This document shows positions 8,456 through 20,817 of a stretch of 37,524 bases of DNA, piece by piece; positions within the stretch are counted from its first letter, which is position 1, and each line of letters opens with the position of its first letter. Source of the stretch: Omnitrophica WOR_2 bacterium RBG_13_41_10. Lineage in GTDB: Bacteria; Omnitrophota; Gorgyraeia; Gygaellales; Profunditerraquicolaceae. Location: assembly GCA_001805465.1 (NCBI GenBank), contig MHGH01000015.1, positions 20,709 to 58,232 on the forward strand, read 5' to 3'. Both the position numbers and the translations under genes were made by a program. Under the pieces are notes generated by a model that saw only the letters and a program-made list of their open reading frames with translations, was not told the origin of the DNA and did no database searches.

Positions 8456-10094
8456 GAGAACCGATATAAAAAAGATTTTAATCATTGGTTCAGGACCTAT
8501 TGTCATCAGCCAGGCCTGCGAATTTGACTATTCCGGAACTCAGGCCTGCAAGGTTTTAAAAGAGGAAGGATACAAGGTAATCTTAGCGAATTCCAATCCC
8601 GCCACCATTATGACTGATCCGGATATGGCAGATAAGACCTATGTTGAGCCTTTAACTGTAGAAACTTTAGAAAAAATTATTGCTAAGGAAAGGCCCGATG
8701 CATTGCTTCCTACCTTAGGCGGACAGACTGCTTTAAATCTTACCGTAGGCTTAGCTGGAAGAAACATACTAAAAAAATATAAAGTAGAGACCATTGGAGC
8801 AAATATTAAGGCCATAAAAAAAGGAGAAAATAGGCAGCTATTCAGAGATTCTATGAGAAAGATAGGCCTGGATTTACCTCGCAGCGTGCTCGCCTATAAT
8901 TTAAAAGCAGCAATGGAAGTAGTAAAAGATATTGGCTTTCCCGTAATTATTCGTCCCAGTTTTACTTTAGGAGGAACAGGCGCAAGTGTAGCCTATAATA
9001 TAGAGGAATTTAAAGGACTGGCCAAGCGAGGTCTGGAGTCTAGCATGATTAGCGAGATCCTTATTGAAGAATCGGTGATTGGCTGGAAGGAATTTGAATT
9101 AGAGGTGATGCGGGATGCCAAGGATAACGTAGTAATTATCTGCTCTATTGAAAATTTTGACCCCATGGGAATCCATACCGGAGATAGCATCACTGTGGCA
9201 CCTGTTCAGACATTGACCGATAAAGAATATCAGAAGATGCGGGATGCCGCGATAGCTTGTATCAGAGAAATCGGCGTAGAAACAGGTGGTTCTAATATCC
9301 AATTTGCTGTTCATCCTGATACCGGGAGAATGGTTATCATTGAAATGAATCCCAGAGTTTCTCGGAGTTCTGCATTGGCCTCTAAGGCAACGGGATTTCC
9401 TATTGCCAAGATTGCAGCAAAATTAGCCGTAGGTTATACTTTAGATGAAATTCCTAATGATATCACCAAAAAAACTCCAGCCTGTTTTGAGCCTACTATT
9501 GATTACTGTGTAGTAAAAATCCCCCGTTTTACTTTTGAAAAATTTCCTTCAACAGATCCGACATTAACCGTTTCCATGAAATCGGTAGGCGAGGTAATGG
9601 CTATTGGTCGGACCTTTAAAGAAGCGTTACAGAAGGCTTTGCGCTCTTTAGAAATTGGATTGAGCGGTTTAGAAGATTTAAAACATAAACCCTCTAGTGA
9701 TGAATTAAAAAATCATTTAAGAATCCCCAATGCCTCAAGGGTTATTTATATTAAGTATGCCCTCAAAGAAGGATGGAGCATCAAAGAGATTTATCAGATG
9801 ACCCGGATTGACCCTTGGTTTTTAGAAAACATTCGACAGATTATCGAATTGGAAGGACAGATAAAAACAAAATTAAAATTGAGCGATGAGAAAAGTTCGG
9901 TGGATTTACTTAAAAGAGCAAAAGAATTCGGCTTTTCAGATTTACAGCTCGCCCGTTTATTAAATCAAAGCGAAGACGTAATAAGAAAGTGGCGTATAGA
10001 ATTAGGGATAAGACCAGATTATAAACTGGTAGATACTTGTGCGGCAGAGTTTGAAGCATTTACGCCTTATTATTATTCTACATACGAACAGTAG
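8448..10094 (+). CDS. carB: Carbamoyl-phosphate synthase large subunit, N-terminal half only (split CarB)
   Basis: ATP-grasp synthetase half that activates bicarbonate to carboxyphosphate. Normal CarB is about 1070 residues; this ORF is 548. It contains the carboxyphosphate domain ([50 protein letters not shown]) and the allosteric/oligomerisation-type segment. It stops at [17 protein letters not shown], exactly where the two homologous halves of CarB join. Purine genes follow after 15 bases, and no second half is encoded in any frame nearby, so this is not a local frameshift. Split CarB proteins are known in Aquifex and Methanocaldococcus. The C-terminal half that phosphorylates carbamate should be elsewhere in the genome. 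Confidence 0.93.
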   Translation: MPKRTDIKKILIIGSGPIVISQACEFDYSGTQACKVLKEEGYKVILANSNPATIMTDPDMADKTYVEPLTVETLEKIIAKERPDALLPTLGGQTALNLTVGLAGRNILKKYKVETIGANIKAIKKGENRQLFRDSMRKIGLDLPRSVLAYNLKAAMEVVKDIGFPVIIRPSFTLGGTGASVAYNIEEFKGLAKRGLESSMISEILIEESVIGWKEFELEVMRDAKDNVVIICSIENFDPMGIHTGDSITVAPVQTLTDKEYQKMRDAAIACIREIGVETGGSNIQFAVHPDTGRMVIIEMNPRVSRSSALASKATGFPIAKIAAKLAVGYTLDEIPNDITKKTPACFEPTIDYCVVKIPRFTFEKFPSTDPTLTVSMKSVGEVMAIGRTFKEALQKALRSLEIGLSGLEDLKHKPSSDELKNHLRIPNASRVIYIKYALKEGWSIKEIYQMTRIDPWFLENIRQIIELEGQIKTKLKLSDEKSSVDLLKRAKEFGFSDLQLARLLNQSEDVIRKWRIELGIRPDYKLVDTCAAEFEAFTPYYYSTYEQ

Positions 10095-10109
10095 ATTTAG
10101 GAGGGATTT

Positions 10110-10358
10110 ATGTTAAAAGCAGAAATTAATATTACCTTAAAAAGAACTGTTGCTGACCCTCAAGGTTTGACTATTAAGCACGCCTTAGAATCATTGGGTT
10201 ATAAAGATTTAGGGGACGTGCGCATTGGAAAATTATTAGTTATTAAACTAAATTTGAAAGATAAAAAAAGGGCGGAACAGGAAATTGACCAGATGTGCAA
10301 GAAATTATTGGCAAATCCAATCATAGAAGATTACCGTTTTAAGATAGAAAAGGAATAA
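10110..10358 (+). CDS. purS: Phosphoribosylformylglycinamidine synthase subunit PurS
   Basis: Small scaffold subunit of the three-part FGAM synthase (PurS, PurQ, PurL), which converts FGAR to FGAM in purine synthesis. Its 82 residues match the family. The sequence has the expected pattern: an N-terminal strand (KAEINITLKRTVADPQG), TIKHALESLGY, and a C-terminal NPIIEDYRF motif. A strong AGGAGG (10099-10104) precedes the ATG. It ends directly against purQ (stop at 10358, ATG at 10359), so the three subunits are translated as a coupled unit. Confidence 0.95.
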   Translation: MLKAEINITLKRTVADPQGLTIKHALESLGYKDLGDVRIGKLLVIKLNLKDKKRAEQEIDQMCKKLLANPIIEDYRFKIEKE

Positions 10359-11063
10359 ATGAAATTTGGAGTCGTAGTCTTTCCCGGTTCTAATTGCGAT
10401 CAGGACTGTTTTTATGTAATCAAGGATGTTCTTAGGAAACCCGTTAAGTATATCTGGCACAAGGATACCAACCTTGATGGCCTTGACTGCATTATATTGC
10501 CAGGAGGATTCAGCTATGGAGATTACCTGCGTACAGGCTCAATAGCGAGGTTCTCTCCGGTGATGAAGCCTATTACCGAGTTTGCTAAGAATGGTGGTAC
10601 GGTAATCGGAATTTGTAATGGTTTTCAAATCCTTCTTGAGGCAGGGCTTCTGCCCGGTGTGATGTTAAGAAATAGAGATCTTAATTTTATCTGTAGGTAT
10701 GTTTATATCAAGACAGAAAATAATCGAACAAGATTTACTAATCTTTATAATGCAGGCCAGATTTTAAAAATACCTATCGCGCATAACGAAGGAAATTATT
10801 ATATTGATCCAGCAGGGTTAAAAGAACTAAGAGATAATAACCAGATAGTATTCCGTTATTGTTCTGCTACGGGAGAAGTTATCGACCAATACAATCCCAA
10901 TGGTGCATTAGATAATATCGCGGGTATCATTAACAGAAAAGGGAATGTTTTAGGCTTGATGCCGCATCCTGAACGCAGTGCCGAAAAAGAACTTGGTTCA
11001 GAAGACGGTTATTTTATATTTCAATCGATCATCAAATGGCTCAATAGGAAAAGAACATGGTGA
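10359..11063 (+). CDS. purQ: Phosphoribosylformylglycinamidine synthase subunit PurQ (glutaminase)
   Basis: Class I glutaminase subunit that supplies ammonia to PurL. Its 234 residues are close to the usual 225-235 of the bacterial small PurQ. The N-terminus [15 protein letters not shown] is diagnostic. The nucleophile is Cys86 in GICNGFQIL, and the catalytic His and Glu are in MPHPERSAE. It abuts purS and overlaps purL by 7 bases. Confidence 0.96.
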   Translation: MKFGVVVFPGSNCDQDCFYVIKDVLRKPVKYIWHKDTNLDGLDCIILPGGFSYGDYLRTGSIARFSPVMKPITEFAKNGGTVIGICNGFQILLEAGLLPGVMLRNRDLNFICRYVYIKTENNRTRFTNLYNAGQILKIPIAHNEGNYYIDPAGLKELRDNNQIVFRYCSATGEVIDQYNPNGALDNIAGIINRKGNVLGLMPHPERSAEKELGSEDGYFIFQSIIKWLNRKRTW

Positions 11064-13264
11064 AACCAGACGTATATCATTCGCTTGGTTTAAGCGATAA
11101 AGAATACCAGGATATCTTAAGGATTCTAAAGCGTAAGCCTACAAATACAGAGCTGGCGATGTTTTCAGTGGAGTGGTCTGAGCATTGTGGATACTTATGT
11201 TCCCGCAAATGGCTAAAACTTTTGCCCAAGACCGGCAAGTATAAGACGCTGATCGGAGAAGATTCTGGAGGGATTATTATTGATGACCTAGCTATAATCT
11301 TTAAGATGGAAAGTCACAATCATCCTTCGCAGATTGAACCGAAGCAAGGAGCGGCTACCGGAGTAGGCGGGATTATCAGGGATATATTTACCGCAGGTGC
11401 CCGGCCGATTGCCTCACTTAATTCGCTGCGTTTCGGCCCGCTTAGTCAGGCATATAATAAATATCTACTCAACGGTGTTGTTAACGGAATTCAGTTTTAT
11501 GGAAACTGTGTTGGCGTACCGACAGTGGGCGGTGAAATTTACTTTGATGAAAGTTATAGCGGAAATTGTTTGGTTAACGCGATGTGCATTGGTATCACCA
11601 AAAAAGAAAAATTAATCAGAGCGCGCGCATATGGTAGAGGTAATGCGATAATGTATGTTGGCTCAAGCACGGGACGGGACGGAATTGGCGGATGCAGTAT
11701 TCTTGCCTCCAATGAGTTTAAAGAGGGGCAAGATAAGAGGCCAACGGTGCAGATCGGAGATCCTTTTACAGAGAAGTGCTTAATCGAGGCGACCTTGGAA
11801 GCAATCAACACAGGCTATCTTGTGGGGATTAAGGATATGGGAGCCGCAGGCCTTACTTGTTGTACTAGCGAGATGGCATCTGCAGGTAATTCTGGAATGG
11901 ATGTAGAGTTAGGGGCTGTTCCCAGGCGAGAAGAGAATATGGAGCCTTGGGAGATTATGATGTCTGAGTCTCAAGAAAGGATGTTGGTTTGTGTTAAAAA
12001 AGGGAAAGAGGAGCAAATAAAGAAGATATTTTTGAAATGGGATCTTAATGCTTCTGTTGTCGGTAGGGTCACCGATGATGGATTAGTTACTATTAGAGAT
12101 AATGGTAAGATAGTGGCTAAGATTAATGCGCATGCTTTAACTAAGGCACCGATATATGATATGCCCTATAGCAAGCCAAGATATTTAAGAAAATTAAATA
12201 AACTTGAAGCTAGCAAAATTCCTGATGCAAAAGATCATAATAAGGTTTTGCTCAAACTTTTAGCTACGCCATCTATTGCTAATAAGGCCTGGGTATACCG
12301 GCAGTATGACCATATGGTGCAAACCAATACTGTAGTTTTGCCTGGTTCAGATGCGGCAGTATTAAGATTGAAAGGAACAGATAAGGGAATAGCTGCTACC
12401 ACTGATTGTAATAGCCGATATTGCTTTCTTAATCCTTACAGAGGCGCGCAGATTGCCGTAGCAGAAGCAGCCAGAAATCTGGTTTGTTCCGGAGCCCACC
12501 CAGCAGCAATTACAGATTGTCTTAATTTTGGAAACCCCAAGAAACCGGAAAGCTTTTGGCAGTTTAAAAATTGCCTGGAAGGTATCCGGGATGCCTGCAG
12601 GTCATTTAATATAGCCGTAGTAAGCGGAAATGTCTCTTTCTACAACGAAAGCCCAAAGTCCGCTATTAACCCCACTCCGGCGATAGGCATGATAGGTATC
12701 TTGAATGATATAAATAAAGCCTGTTCGCAAAATTTTAAGCACGAAGACGACGCTATTATTCTCTTAGGTTATTGTCGGCAAGATTTGGGCGCAACCGAGT
12801 ATTTGAAAGAAATCCATCATTTAACAAAAGGTGATGTTCCGCAATTAGACTTAAAATTAGAACAGGCGGTTCAAAAAACGGCCTTAGAAGCAATAGAGAA
12901 AGGTTTAGTCAATTCAGCCCATGATTGTTCTGAAGGAGGTTTAGCCGTGGCCCTGGCTGAATGTTGTATTTCCAATAAAGATAAAATGATCGGCGCCAAC
13001 ATCAATAAGCTAAATTATGACATGAGGCTAGATGCCTTACTTTTTGGCGAATCCCAATCCAGGATAATTCTTTCCTGCAATCAAGATTCCGCAGGAAAGT
13101 TAAGAAAAATTGCTTTGGAATTTAAAGCTCCATTTTATGTTATTGGTAAAACCGGCGGTAGAGTTTTAAGAATTTTAAATGACACAGAAGAGTTGATTTA
13201 TTTGTCTTTAGAAGATTTATATGAAAAGTGGGGCGGATCGTTACAGAAAAAGATTGAGGGGTAA
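11057..13264 (+). CDS. purL: Phosphoribosylformylglycinamidine synthase subunit PurL (small type)
   Basis: ATP-dependent synthetase subunit that forms FGAM from FGAR and ammonia. Its 735 residues fit the small PurL used with separate PurS and PurQ, not the fused 1300-residue enzyme of enterobacteria. Visible motifs are [15 protein letters not shown] near the N-terminus, [19 protein letters not shown], the first glycine-rich block GRDGIGGCS, and the second-half repeat ([14 protein letters not shown]). It overlaps purQ and is followed by two GC-rich hairpins and purF. Confidence 0.96.
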   Translation: MVKPDVYHSLGLSDKEYQDILRILKRKPTNTELAMFSVEWSEHCGYLCSRKWLKLLPKTGKYKTLIGEDSGGIIIDDLAIIFKMESHNHPSQIEPKQGAATGVGGIIRDIFTAGARPIASLNSLRFGPLSQAYNKYLLNGVVNGIQFYGNCVGVPTVGGEIYFDESYSGNCLVNAMCIGITKKEKLIRARAYGRGNAIMYVGSSTGRDGIGGCSILASNEFKEGQDKRPTVQIGDPFTEKCLIEATLEAINTGYLVGIKDMGAAGLTCCTSEMASAGNSGMDVELGAVPRREENMEPWEIMMSESQERMLVCVKKGKEEQIKKIFLKWDLNASVVGRVTDDGLVTIRDNGKIVAKINAHALTKAPIYDMPYSKPRYLRKLNKLEASKIPDAKDHNKVLLKLLATPSIANKAWVYRQYDHMVQTNTVVLPGSDAAVLRLKGTDKGIAATTDCNSRYCFLNPYRGAQIAVAEAARNLVCSGAHPAAITDCLNFGNPKKPESFWQFKNCLEGIRDACRSFNIAVVSGNVSFYNESPKSAINPTPAIGMIGILNDINKACSQNFKHEDDAIILLGYCRQDLGATEYLKEIHHLTKGDVPQLDLKLEQAVQKTALEAIEKGLVNSAHDCSEGGLAVALAECCISNKDKMIGANINKLNYDMRLDALLFGESQSRIILSCNQDSAGKLRKIALEFKAPFYVIGKTGGRVLRILNDTEELIYLSLEDLYEKWGGSLQKKIEG

Positions 13265-13268
13265 TATC

Positions 13269-13288
13269 TCCCGCCTCATTCGGCGGGA
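13269..13288. repeat. GC-rich hairpin after purL (first of a pair)
   Basis: TCCCGCC/GGCGGGA, a 7-bp perfect stem with a 6-base loop, 5 bases after the purL stop. It is followed by ATTTCG, not a clean T run, so it is a weak terminator candidate. The same CCCGCC/GGCGGG core is present in the gltB insert and upstream of pyrG. Confidence 0.5.
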
Positions 13289-13299
13289 TTTCGCTAAAT

Positions 13300-13318
13300 G
13301 CCCTGCCTTCGGCAGGGC
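13300..13318. repeat. GC-rich hairpin before purF (second of a pair)
   Basis: GCCCTGCC/GGCAGGGC, an 8-bp perfect stem with loop TTC, 12 bases after the first hairpin and a few bases before the purF ribosome-binding site (AGAGGTG, 13323-13329). The two back-to-back hairpins resemble the two-hairpin layout of the gltB insert. They may be a dispersed element or a processing/pausing signal between purL and purF. Confidence 0.5.
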
Positions 13319-13333
13319 TTATAGAGGTGCTCA

Positions 13334-14713
13334 ATGTGCGGAATATTTGGGGTATATCCACATAAAGATGCAGCGCAGCTTGCCTGTTTAGGCCTTTATG
13401 CGCTTCAGCATAGAGGAGAAGAATCAAGCGGAATAATCACGCGCAATGGTAAGAAGGTATATTTACATAAAGCCTTGGGTTTGGTAAGCGACGTTTTCGA
13501 TGAAAAAATTATTCGCAGCCTTCGTGGTGAACTGGCAGTAGGACACCTGCGTTATTCTACTACCGGAAGCAGCAATATCAAAAATACCCAGCCCTTTTAC
13601 GTAAAATCAAAAATTGGCGATATCGCTATTGCGCACAACGGAAATCTTACTAATACCTTAAGTCTTCATCGGGAATTAGAGAATAAAGGTGCTTTATTCC
13701 AGACTACTATGGATTCAGAAATTATTGCTCATCTCTTGGCACACAGTCAAAATAAGGATTTTAAAGATGCGGTAATCTGGTCGCTCTCTAAATTAGAAGG
13801 GGCTTATTCTTTAGTTTTGATGCTTAATGATGTTCTGATTGGGGCAAGAGATACTCATGGCTTTCGGCCGCTATGTTTAGGCAAATTAGATGGGGCATAT
13901 GTATTGGCTAGCGAAACTTGCGCCTTAGATTTAATCGGTGCTCAATATTTAAGAGATGTTGAGCCCGGAGAAATTATATTTATAAAAAAAGACGGCCTTG
14001 AGTCATTGAAGCCTTTTGGAAAAACACCGCATGCCTTTTGTATTTTTGAATACATCTATTTTGCCAGGCCGGACAGTAATATTTTTGGCCATAATGTTTA
14101 TATGACACGCAAGAAACTGGGGGCGCAATTGGCAGCGGAGTTTCCCGCCGAGGCAGATTTAGTCATGCCCATTCCCGATTCGGGTACATATGCGGCCTTG
14201 GGCTTTTCTCAAAGCCTAAAGATTCCTTTTGAGTTCGGGATGATCCGTAATCACTATATTGGTAGAACTTTTATTCAGCCGAGTCAAGACCTACGTGACT
14301 TTCGGGTAAAAATAAAACTTAATCCCTTAAGAGATGTATTAAAAAAGAAAGATGTGATTTTGGTTGAGGATTCTATTGTGCGCGGTACTACCAGTAGGGC
14401 ACGCGTTAAGACCCTGCGTCAGGTAGGAGTAGATAAGATACACATGCGCGTCAGCTGTCCGCCGCTTAAATTCCCTTGTTTTTATGGGATAGATTTTCCT
14501 ACCAAGAAAGAACTCGTGGCCTCAAAACACGATATTGCCTGGATCCGCGATTTTATCGGCGCGGATAGCTTAGAATACTTAAGCCTGGAAGGGATGTTAA
14601 GCTCTATGCCTCTTCCTCAAGAAAATTTCTGTACTGCTTGCTTCACAGGCAAATACCCCATTAGTCACGCATGCCACCTCTCTAAAAACATTCTGGAAAA
14701 GTATAACCTATAA
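13334..14713 (+). CDS. purF: Amidophosphoribosyltransferase
   Basis: First committed step of purine synthesis: PRPP plus glutamine gives phosphoribosylamine. Its 459 residues are normal. The protein begins MCGIFGVYP, so Cys2 becomes the N-terminal nucleophile after Met removal and no propeptide is needed. Class II glutaminase motifs include ALQHRGEESSG and AHNGNLTN. The PRPP-binding motif is VILVEDSIVRGTTSRARV. C-terminal cysteines (SCPPLKFPC and NFCTACF) match the [4Fe-4S]-binding pattern of the Bacillus-type enzyme, which fits an anaerobe. AGAGGTG lies just upstream of the ATG. Confidence 0.97.
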   Translation: MCGIFGVYPHKDAAQLACLGLYALQHRGEESSGIITRNGKKVYLHKALGLVSDVFDEKIIRSLRGELAVGHLRYSTTGSSNIKNTQPFYVKSKIGDIAIAHNGNLTNTLSLHRELENKGALFQTTMDSEIIAHLLAHSQNKDFKDAVIWSLSKLEGAYSLVLMLNDVLIGARDTHGFRPLCLGKLDGAYVLASETCALDLIGAQYLRDVEPGEIIFIKKDGLESLKPFGKTPHAFCIFEYIYFARPDSNIFGHNVYMTRKKLGAQLAAEFPAEADLVMPIPDSGTYAALGFSQSLKIPFEFGMIRNHYIGRTFIQPSQDLRDFRVKIKLNPLRDVLKKKDVILVEDSIVRGTTSRARVKTLRQVGVDKIHMRVSCPPLKFPCFYGIDFPTKKELVASKHDIAWIRDFIGADSLEYLSLEGMLSSMPLPQENFCTACFTGKYPISHACHLSKNILEKYNL

Positions 14714-14751
14714 ATAATAACTTTCTTTTTCTCTCTAAATCCAAAATATTC

Positions 14752-14780
14752 TTGCCATAGCAAGGTATTACGTATATAAT
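14752..14780 (+). promoter_or_regulatory. Near-consensus promoter for the queH operon
   Basis: TTGCCA (14752-14757), a 17-base spacer, and a perfect TATAAT (14775-14780). The expected start lies at about 14787, one base from the GTG start codon of queH at 14788, which predicts a leaderless or nearly leaderless mRNA. A short inverted repeat CTTGC/GCAAG overlaps the -35. Confidence 0.8.
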
Positions 14781-14787
14781 TCCCTTT

Positions 14788-15342
14788 GTGAATAAGGTAA
14801 GTAAGGTATTACTTCATACCTGCTGTGCGCCTTGTCTAATTTATCCCTTAGAGCAACTAAAGGAAAAAGGTTTTAGAGTAACAGGGCTATTTTATAATCC
14901 GAATATTCATCCCTTTAGTGAATATAAAAACCGAAAGGAAGCAGTAGAAGATTTTAGCAAGGCCGGTAATATTGAAATAATTTATCCGGAATATAAGCCT
15001 GAAGAATTCTTCCAAGCGGTAAATTCAAAAGAGGCCAGCCTTGATAGATGTAATATTTGCTGGTCGCAACGCCTGGAAAAGACAGCTAGCTTAGCGAAAG
15101 AGAAGGGGTTTGATTTTTTCTCAACGACTTTATTAGTTAGCCCCTACCAAGACCAGGAATTATTAAAAAAAATAGGTACGGATATTTCTCAAGAAACGCA
15201 GGTCAGTTTTTATTATGAAGATTTCCGAGTGGGTTTTAAAAAGGCACACGATGAGGCAAAAGCTAAAGGAATATACTGTCAGAGATATTGCGGTTGTATT
15301 TATTCAGAGCTAGAGCGATGCAAGAAATCGGCAAAACATTAA
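14788..15342 (+). CDS. queH: Epoxyqueuosine reductase QueH
   Basis: Last step of queuosine formation in tRNA: reduction of epoxyqueuosine, done by QueH in organisms lacking cobalamin-dependent QueG. The 184 residues are of family length and carry the diagnostic HTCCAPC (Cys12, Cys13, Cys16), RCNICW, and the C-terminal CQRYCGCIYS, cysteines expected to hold an Fe-S cluster. The GTG start has no Shine-Dalgarno and sits at the predicted transcription start. No alternative start lies before HTCC. queA and tgt follow two genes later, which supports the assignment. Confidence 0.92.
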   Translation: MNKVSKVLLHTCCAPCLIYPLEQLKEKGFRVTGLFYNPNIHPFSEYKNRKEAVEDFSKAGNIEIIYPEYKPEEFFQAVNSKEASLDRCNICWSQRLEKTASLAKEKGFDFFSTTLLVSPYQDQELLKKIGTDISQETQVSFYYEDFRVGFKKAHDEAKAKGIYCQRYCGCIYSELERCKKSAKH

Positions 15343-15533
15343 TAATTTTTGGCATAATCTTATTAGGGGTTGGATTATTCTTGACTTTTTTCCAGAGGAT
15401 TCCTTTTTTGGGAAAGCTGCCCGGGGATATCTTAATTCAAAAGAAAAATTTTAGCTTTTATTTTCCCATAATGACCTCTCTATTAGTAAGCATTATCCTT
15501 TCTTTAATTTTTTGGATATTTTCTCGCCGATGA
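15318..15533 (+). CDS. DUF2905-family small membrane protein
   Basis: A 71-residue protein with two predicted transmembrane helices (TLIIFGIILLGVGLFLTFF and a C-terminal IMTSLLVSIILSLIFWIF) flanking the conserved IPFLGKLPGDILIQKKNFSFYFP segment, which is the hallmark of DUF2905. Its function is unknown. The track starts it at 15288; the ATG at 15318 is preferred because the preceding residues are just the queH reading-frame overlap and the family begins close to this Met. It overlaps queH by 25 bases and the next gene by 4 (ATGA). Confidence 0.85.
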   Translation: MQEIGKTLIIFGIILLGVGLFLTFFQRIPFLGKLPGDILIQKKNFSFYFPIMTSLLVSIILSLIFWIFSRR

Positions 15534-16649
15534 AAATAATTTTTAAATCGATAATAATTTTATTTGTTAGCATTATGTTTATGGTGGTTAGTTTATCCGC
15601 GCAAAACGATAAATATATCCGCGTGGCCATCATACAGGATATCGAGTCTCTGATTATTAAGATAAAAGGTTCCTATGAAATAACGGATTCCGCTAGCGGA
15701 AAAATCCTATACCGCAGTAAAAATTTAAAAAGTACTGTTACCAGCTATAAAAATGGCATACTTATAGCAGGCCTCACTTTAAATGCTGCCAAGATTTCAC
15801 TTAAAGCCAATGACCCCGAAGCTACCCTGGTAAATAATCGACGATTTAACGGGGATATACAGCTGATTAATAAAGAAAATGGGCATCTATTGGTTATAAA
15901 TTATGTGGAGTTAGAAGATTATGTTAAGGGTATCTTGTATCATGAGGTATCGCATTATTGGCCGATAGAGGCGCTAAAGGCCCAGGCAGTGGTGTGCCGC
16001 ACTTACGCTATTTATCAGATCAATGAGAATAAGGCAAAAGATTATGATCTAACAGCAGATATCTACTCTCAGGTTTATGGCGGAAAGACTTCAGAGCGTT
16101 ACCGCACCAACAAGGCAGTTGATGAGACTAAAAGGCAAGTGCTCGCCTATAAAGACAAAGTTTTTCCCGCCTACTTTCATGCTACTTGTGCAGGGCATAC
16201 CCAAGATGCCTCTTTGCTTTGGAATATAGATATCGCGCCTTTAAAAGGAGTATCTTGCGGATTTTGCAAAGAATCACCCCATTTTAAATGGCATAGTGTA
16301 TTATCGCTAAAAAAGATAAAAGATTCACTGTTAAAATCAGGGTATAGCGGATTTGAAAAAATAAAAGATATAGTAATATTAGCTAAAGATAACTCCAGCC
16401 GCATTACTTATTTAAAAATCATTACCGATAAAAAAGATATCAAAATATCCGCTAAGGATTTCAGGGAAATACTTAAACCCAATATTATCAAAAGTACCAA
16501 TTTCACTTTAACTATTGTAGGAGAGGATGCGGTTTTCCAAGGCCTAGGCTGGGGCCACGGCGTAGGCATGTGTCAATGGGGGGCTTATTTTATGGCAAAA
16601 AAAGGATATAATTACAGACAGATTCTAGAGTATTACTATCCGCTAAGTT

Positions 16650-16666
<17 letters not shown>
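15530..16666 (+). CDS. SpoIID/LytB-like secreted protein (putative lytic transglycosylase)
   Basis: A 378-residue exported protein. The start is moved to ATG 15530, which overlaps the preceding stop (ATGA) and begins a signal peptide: MKIIFKSIIILFVSIMFMVV, with likely cleavage after SLSA. Family motifs are NRRFNGDIQLI, the ILYHEVSHYWPIEALKAQAVVCRTYA block with the catalytic-type Glu, the YFHATCAGHTQ motif, and the C-terminal GLGWGHGVGMCQWGAY. In sporulating Firmicutes SpoIID cleaves denuded peptidoglycan. Related proteins occur in many non-sporulating bacteria, and nothing here points to sporulation. It sits between queH and queA but is probably a cell-wall enzyme unrelated to queuosine. Confidence 0.88.
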
Positions 16667-19440
<2,774 letters not shown>

Positions 19441-19453
19441 AAGGAGTGAAGAT

Positions 19454-19810
19454 ATGGATAAAATTAAATTAATTGAAGAAGCCTATACCAAGAAAAAGGT
19501 CCCGGCTTTTAATGTAGGTGATACTGTGCGGGTATTGGTAAAGATAGCGGAAGGACAAGATAAGGTACGCCTGCATCCCTTTGAAGGAATAGTTATCGCC
19601 AAGCGCGGTAGCGGTACAAATACTAGTTTTACCGTGAGAAAAATCTCCTATGGTGAAGGCATAGAACGCGTTTTTCCTTTATATTCTCCCGGTATCGAAC
19701 GTATCGAAGTATTGCGTTCGGGTAAAGTAAAAAGGGCCAAACTTTATTATTTAAGAGAAAAGATCGGTAAACGCGCCACTAAAATTGAAAGCGAAGAAGA
19801 AAAAGCATAG
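19454..19810 (+). CDS. rplS: 50S ribosomal protein L19 (bL19)
   Basis: Ribosomal protein at the 30S/50S interface. The 118 residues are standard. Motifs: [63 protein letters not shown] and [16 protein letters not shown]. An AAGGAGTGA ribosome-binding site lies upstream of the ATG. The C-terminal tail is lysine/glutamate rich and overlaps the rnhB start. Confidence 0.98.
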   Translation: MDKIKLIEEAYTKKKVPAFNVGDTVRVLVKIAEGQDKVRLHPFEGIVIAKRGSGTNTSFTVRKISYGEGIERVFPLYSPGIERIEVLRSGKVKRAKLYYLREKIGKRATKIESEEEKA

Positions 19811-20417
19811 GCCCACGCTTTATTACGAAAAGAAATGTAAAAAAAGAGGCTTTAGGCTAGTTATCGGAGTAGATGAAGCCGGCCGCGGCCCTCTTGCCGG
19901 TCCGGTGGTAGCTGCAGCTGTGGCCTTAAAAAATCCGAATTTTAACAATTATATAGATGATTCTAAGAAATTAAATTCTCGCCTGCGAGAAAAGGCATAC
20001 CTGGAGATCATTGAGAAATCCGTCTTCGGCATAGGAATAGTAAATGAGAAGGTTATCGATCAACTAAATATTTTGGAAGCTACGCGCATTGCTATGGAGA
20101 ACGCAGTAATACAGCTCCTTGATAAGATAAAGACTTATAGAAAAAAGAATATCCATATCCTGATAGACGGCAATGTCAAGCTGGATACGGATTTAGCTGT
20201 TACTAATATCATTAAGGGCGATTGCCGATGTATCAGTATTGCCTGTGCTTCGATTTTAGCCAAGGTAACCCGCGACCGAATTATGTCTTTATACCATAAG
20301 ATATATCCGCAGTATGAATTCCAGAAACATAAAGGTTATCCTACTAGAAGGCATAGGCTGGCTTTAAAGAAATTCGGCCCCTCAATAATACACAGGATGA
20401 GTTTTTACGGTGTTTAA
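19785..20417 (+). CDS. rnhB: Ribonuclease HII
   Basis: Removes RNA from RNA-DNA hybrids and misincorporated ribonucleotides. The 210 residues are of family length. Metal-binding acidic residues sit in [13 protein letters not shown], in LIDGN and in [12 protein letters not shown]. The start is TTG at 19785, overlapping rplS by 26 bases. No ATG or GTG lies in frame before GVDEAGRG, and the N-terminal segment [15 protein letters not shown] resembles the usual lead-in, so this start is reasonable but not proven. Confidence 0.95.
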   Translation: MKAKKKKHRPTLYYEKKCKKRGFRLVIGVDEAGRGPLAGPVVAAAVALKNPNFNNYIDDSKKLNSRLREKAYLEIIEKSVFGIGIVNEKVIDQLNILEATRIAMENAVIQLLDKIKTYRKKNIHILIDGNVKLDTDLAVTNIIKGDCRCISIACASILAKVTRDRIMSLYHKIYPQYEFQKHKGYPTRRHRLALKKFGPSIIHRMSFYGV

Positions 20418-20793
20418 GAAGCATCTTGAGTCAGGCAAAAGCGGAGAAGAATTAGCGGCTGTGCTATTAAGAGAAAACGGCTATAAAATTATAGCCAGAA
20501 ATTATAAAACCAAGTTAGGCGAAATAGATATCATCGCCAAAGATAAAGACACCCTTTGTTTTGTGGAAGTAAAGCTGAGGAATTCCGATAAGTTCGGCCT
20601 GCCGCAGGAGGCAGTTTTAAAATCCAAACAGTTGCATATTGCTAAAACTGCGTTAAGTTATCTTAAAGAAAATAATCTCCTAGATGCAAAAGCCAGATTC
20701 GACGTTGTTGCCATCAATTATTCAGAAAAAGACAAGCCTTGTTTAGATTTGATTAAGGACGCCTTTGAATTAGATGAACGCTATGTTATATGA
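20410..20793 (+). CDS. yraN: YraN-family (UPF0102) endonuclease-like protein
   Basis: A 127-residue protein of the UPF0102 family, which has a restriction-endonuclease-like fold and is usually found beside rnhB. It shows the family pattern GKSGEELAAVLLRENGYKIIARNYKTKLGEIDIIAKDKDTLCFVEVK, including the E-x-D...E-V-K core. The cellular role is not settled. The GTG start overlaps the rnhB stop by 8 bases. The rplS-rnhB-yraN order is common across bacteria. Confidence 0.92.
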   Translation: MFKKHLESGKSGEELAAVLLRENGYKIIARNYKTKLGEIDIIAKDKDTLCFVEVKLRNSDKFGLPQEAVLKSKQLHIAKTALSYLKENNLLDAKARFDVVAINYSEKDKPCLDLIKDAFELDERYVI

Positions 20794-20799
20794 TATAAT
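20791..20799 (+). promoter_or_regulatory. Possible extended -10 promoter for the one-carbon/acsB cluster
   Basis: TGATATAAT (20791-20799) is a perfect extended -10 (TGnTATAAT) located at the yraN stop codon. No convincing -35 lies 16-18 bases upstream, which extended -10 promoters can tolerate. Predicted initiation near 20806 would leave a leader of only about 12 bases containing the AAGGTGAG ribosome-binding site (20806-20813). Alternatively the cluster is just read through from yraN. Confidence 0.4.
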
Positions 20800-20817
20800 A
20801 AGTTCAAGGTGAGTGTT

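Noticed and set aside
10080-10110. Frameshift or premature stop explaining the short CarB
   Set aside because: The stop falls exactly at the domain boundary and the following bases in any frame encode PurS, not the second CarB half; a natural split fits better.
11397-11615. A 72-aa plus-strand ORF inside purL
   Set aside because: It is out of frame within conserved PurL motifs, with no ribosome-binding site and no recognisable product.
14714-14787. preQ1 riboswitch upstream of queH
   Set aside because: No preQ1-I or preQ1-II consensus pattern is visible, and the promoter leaves essentially no leader RNA for an aptamer.
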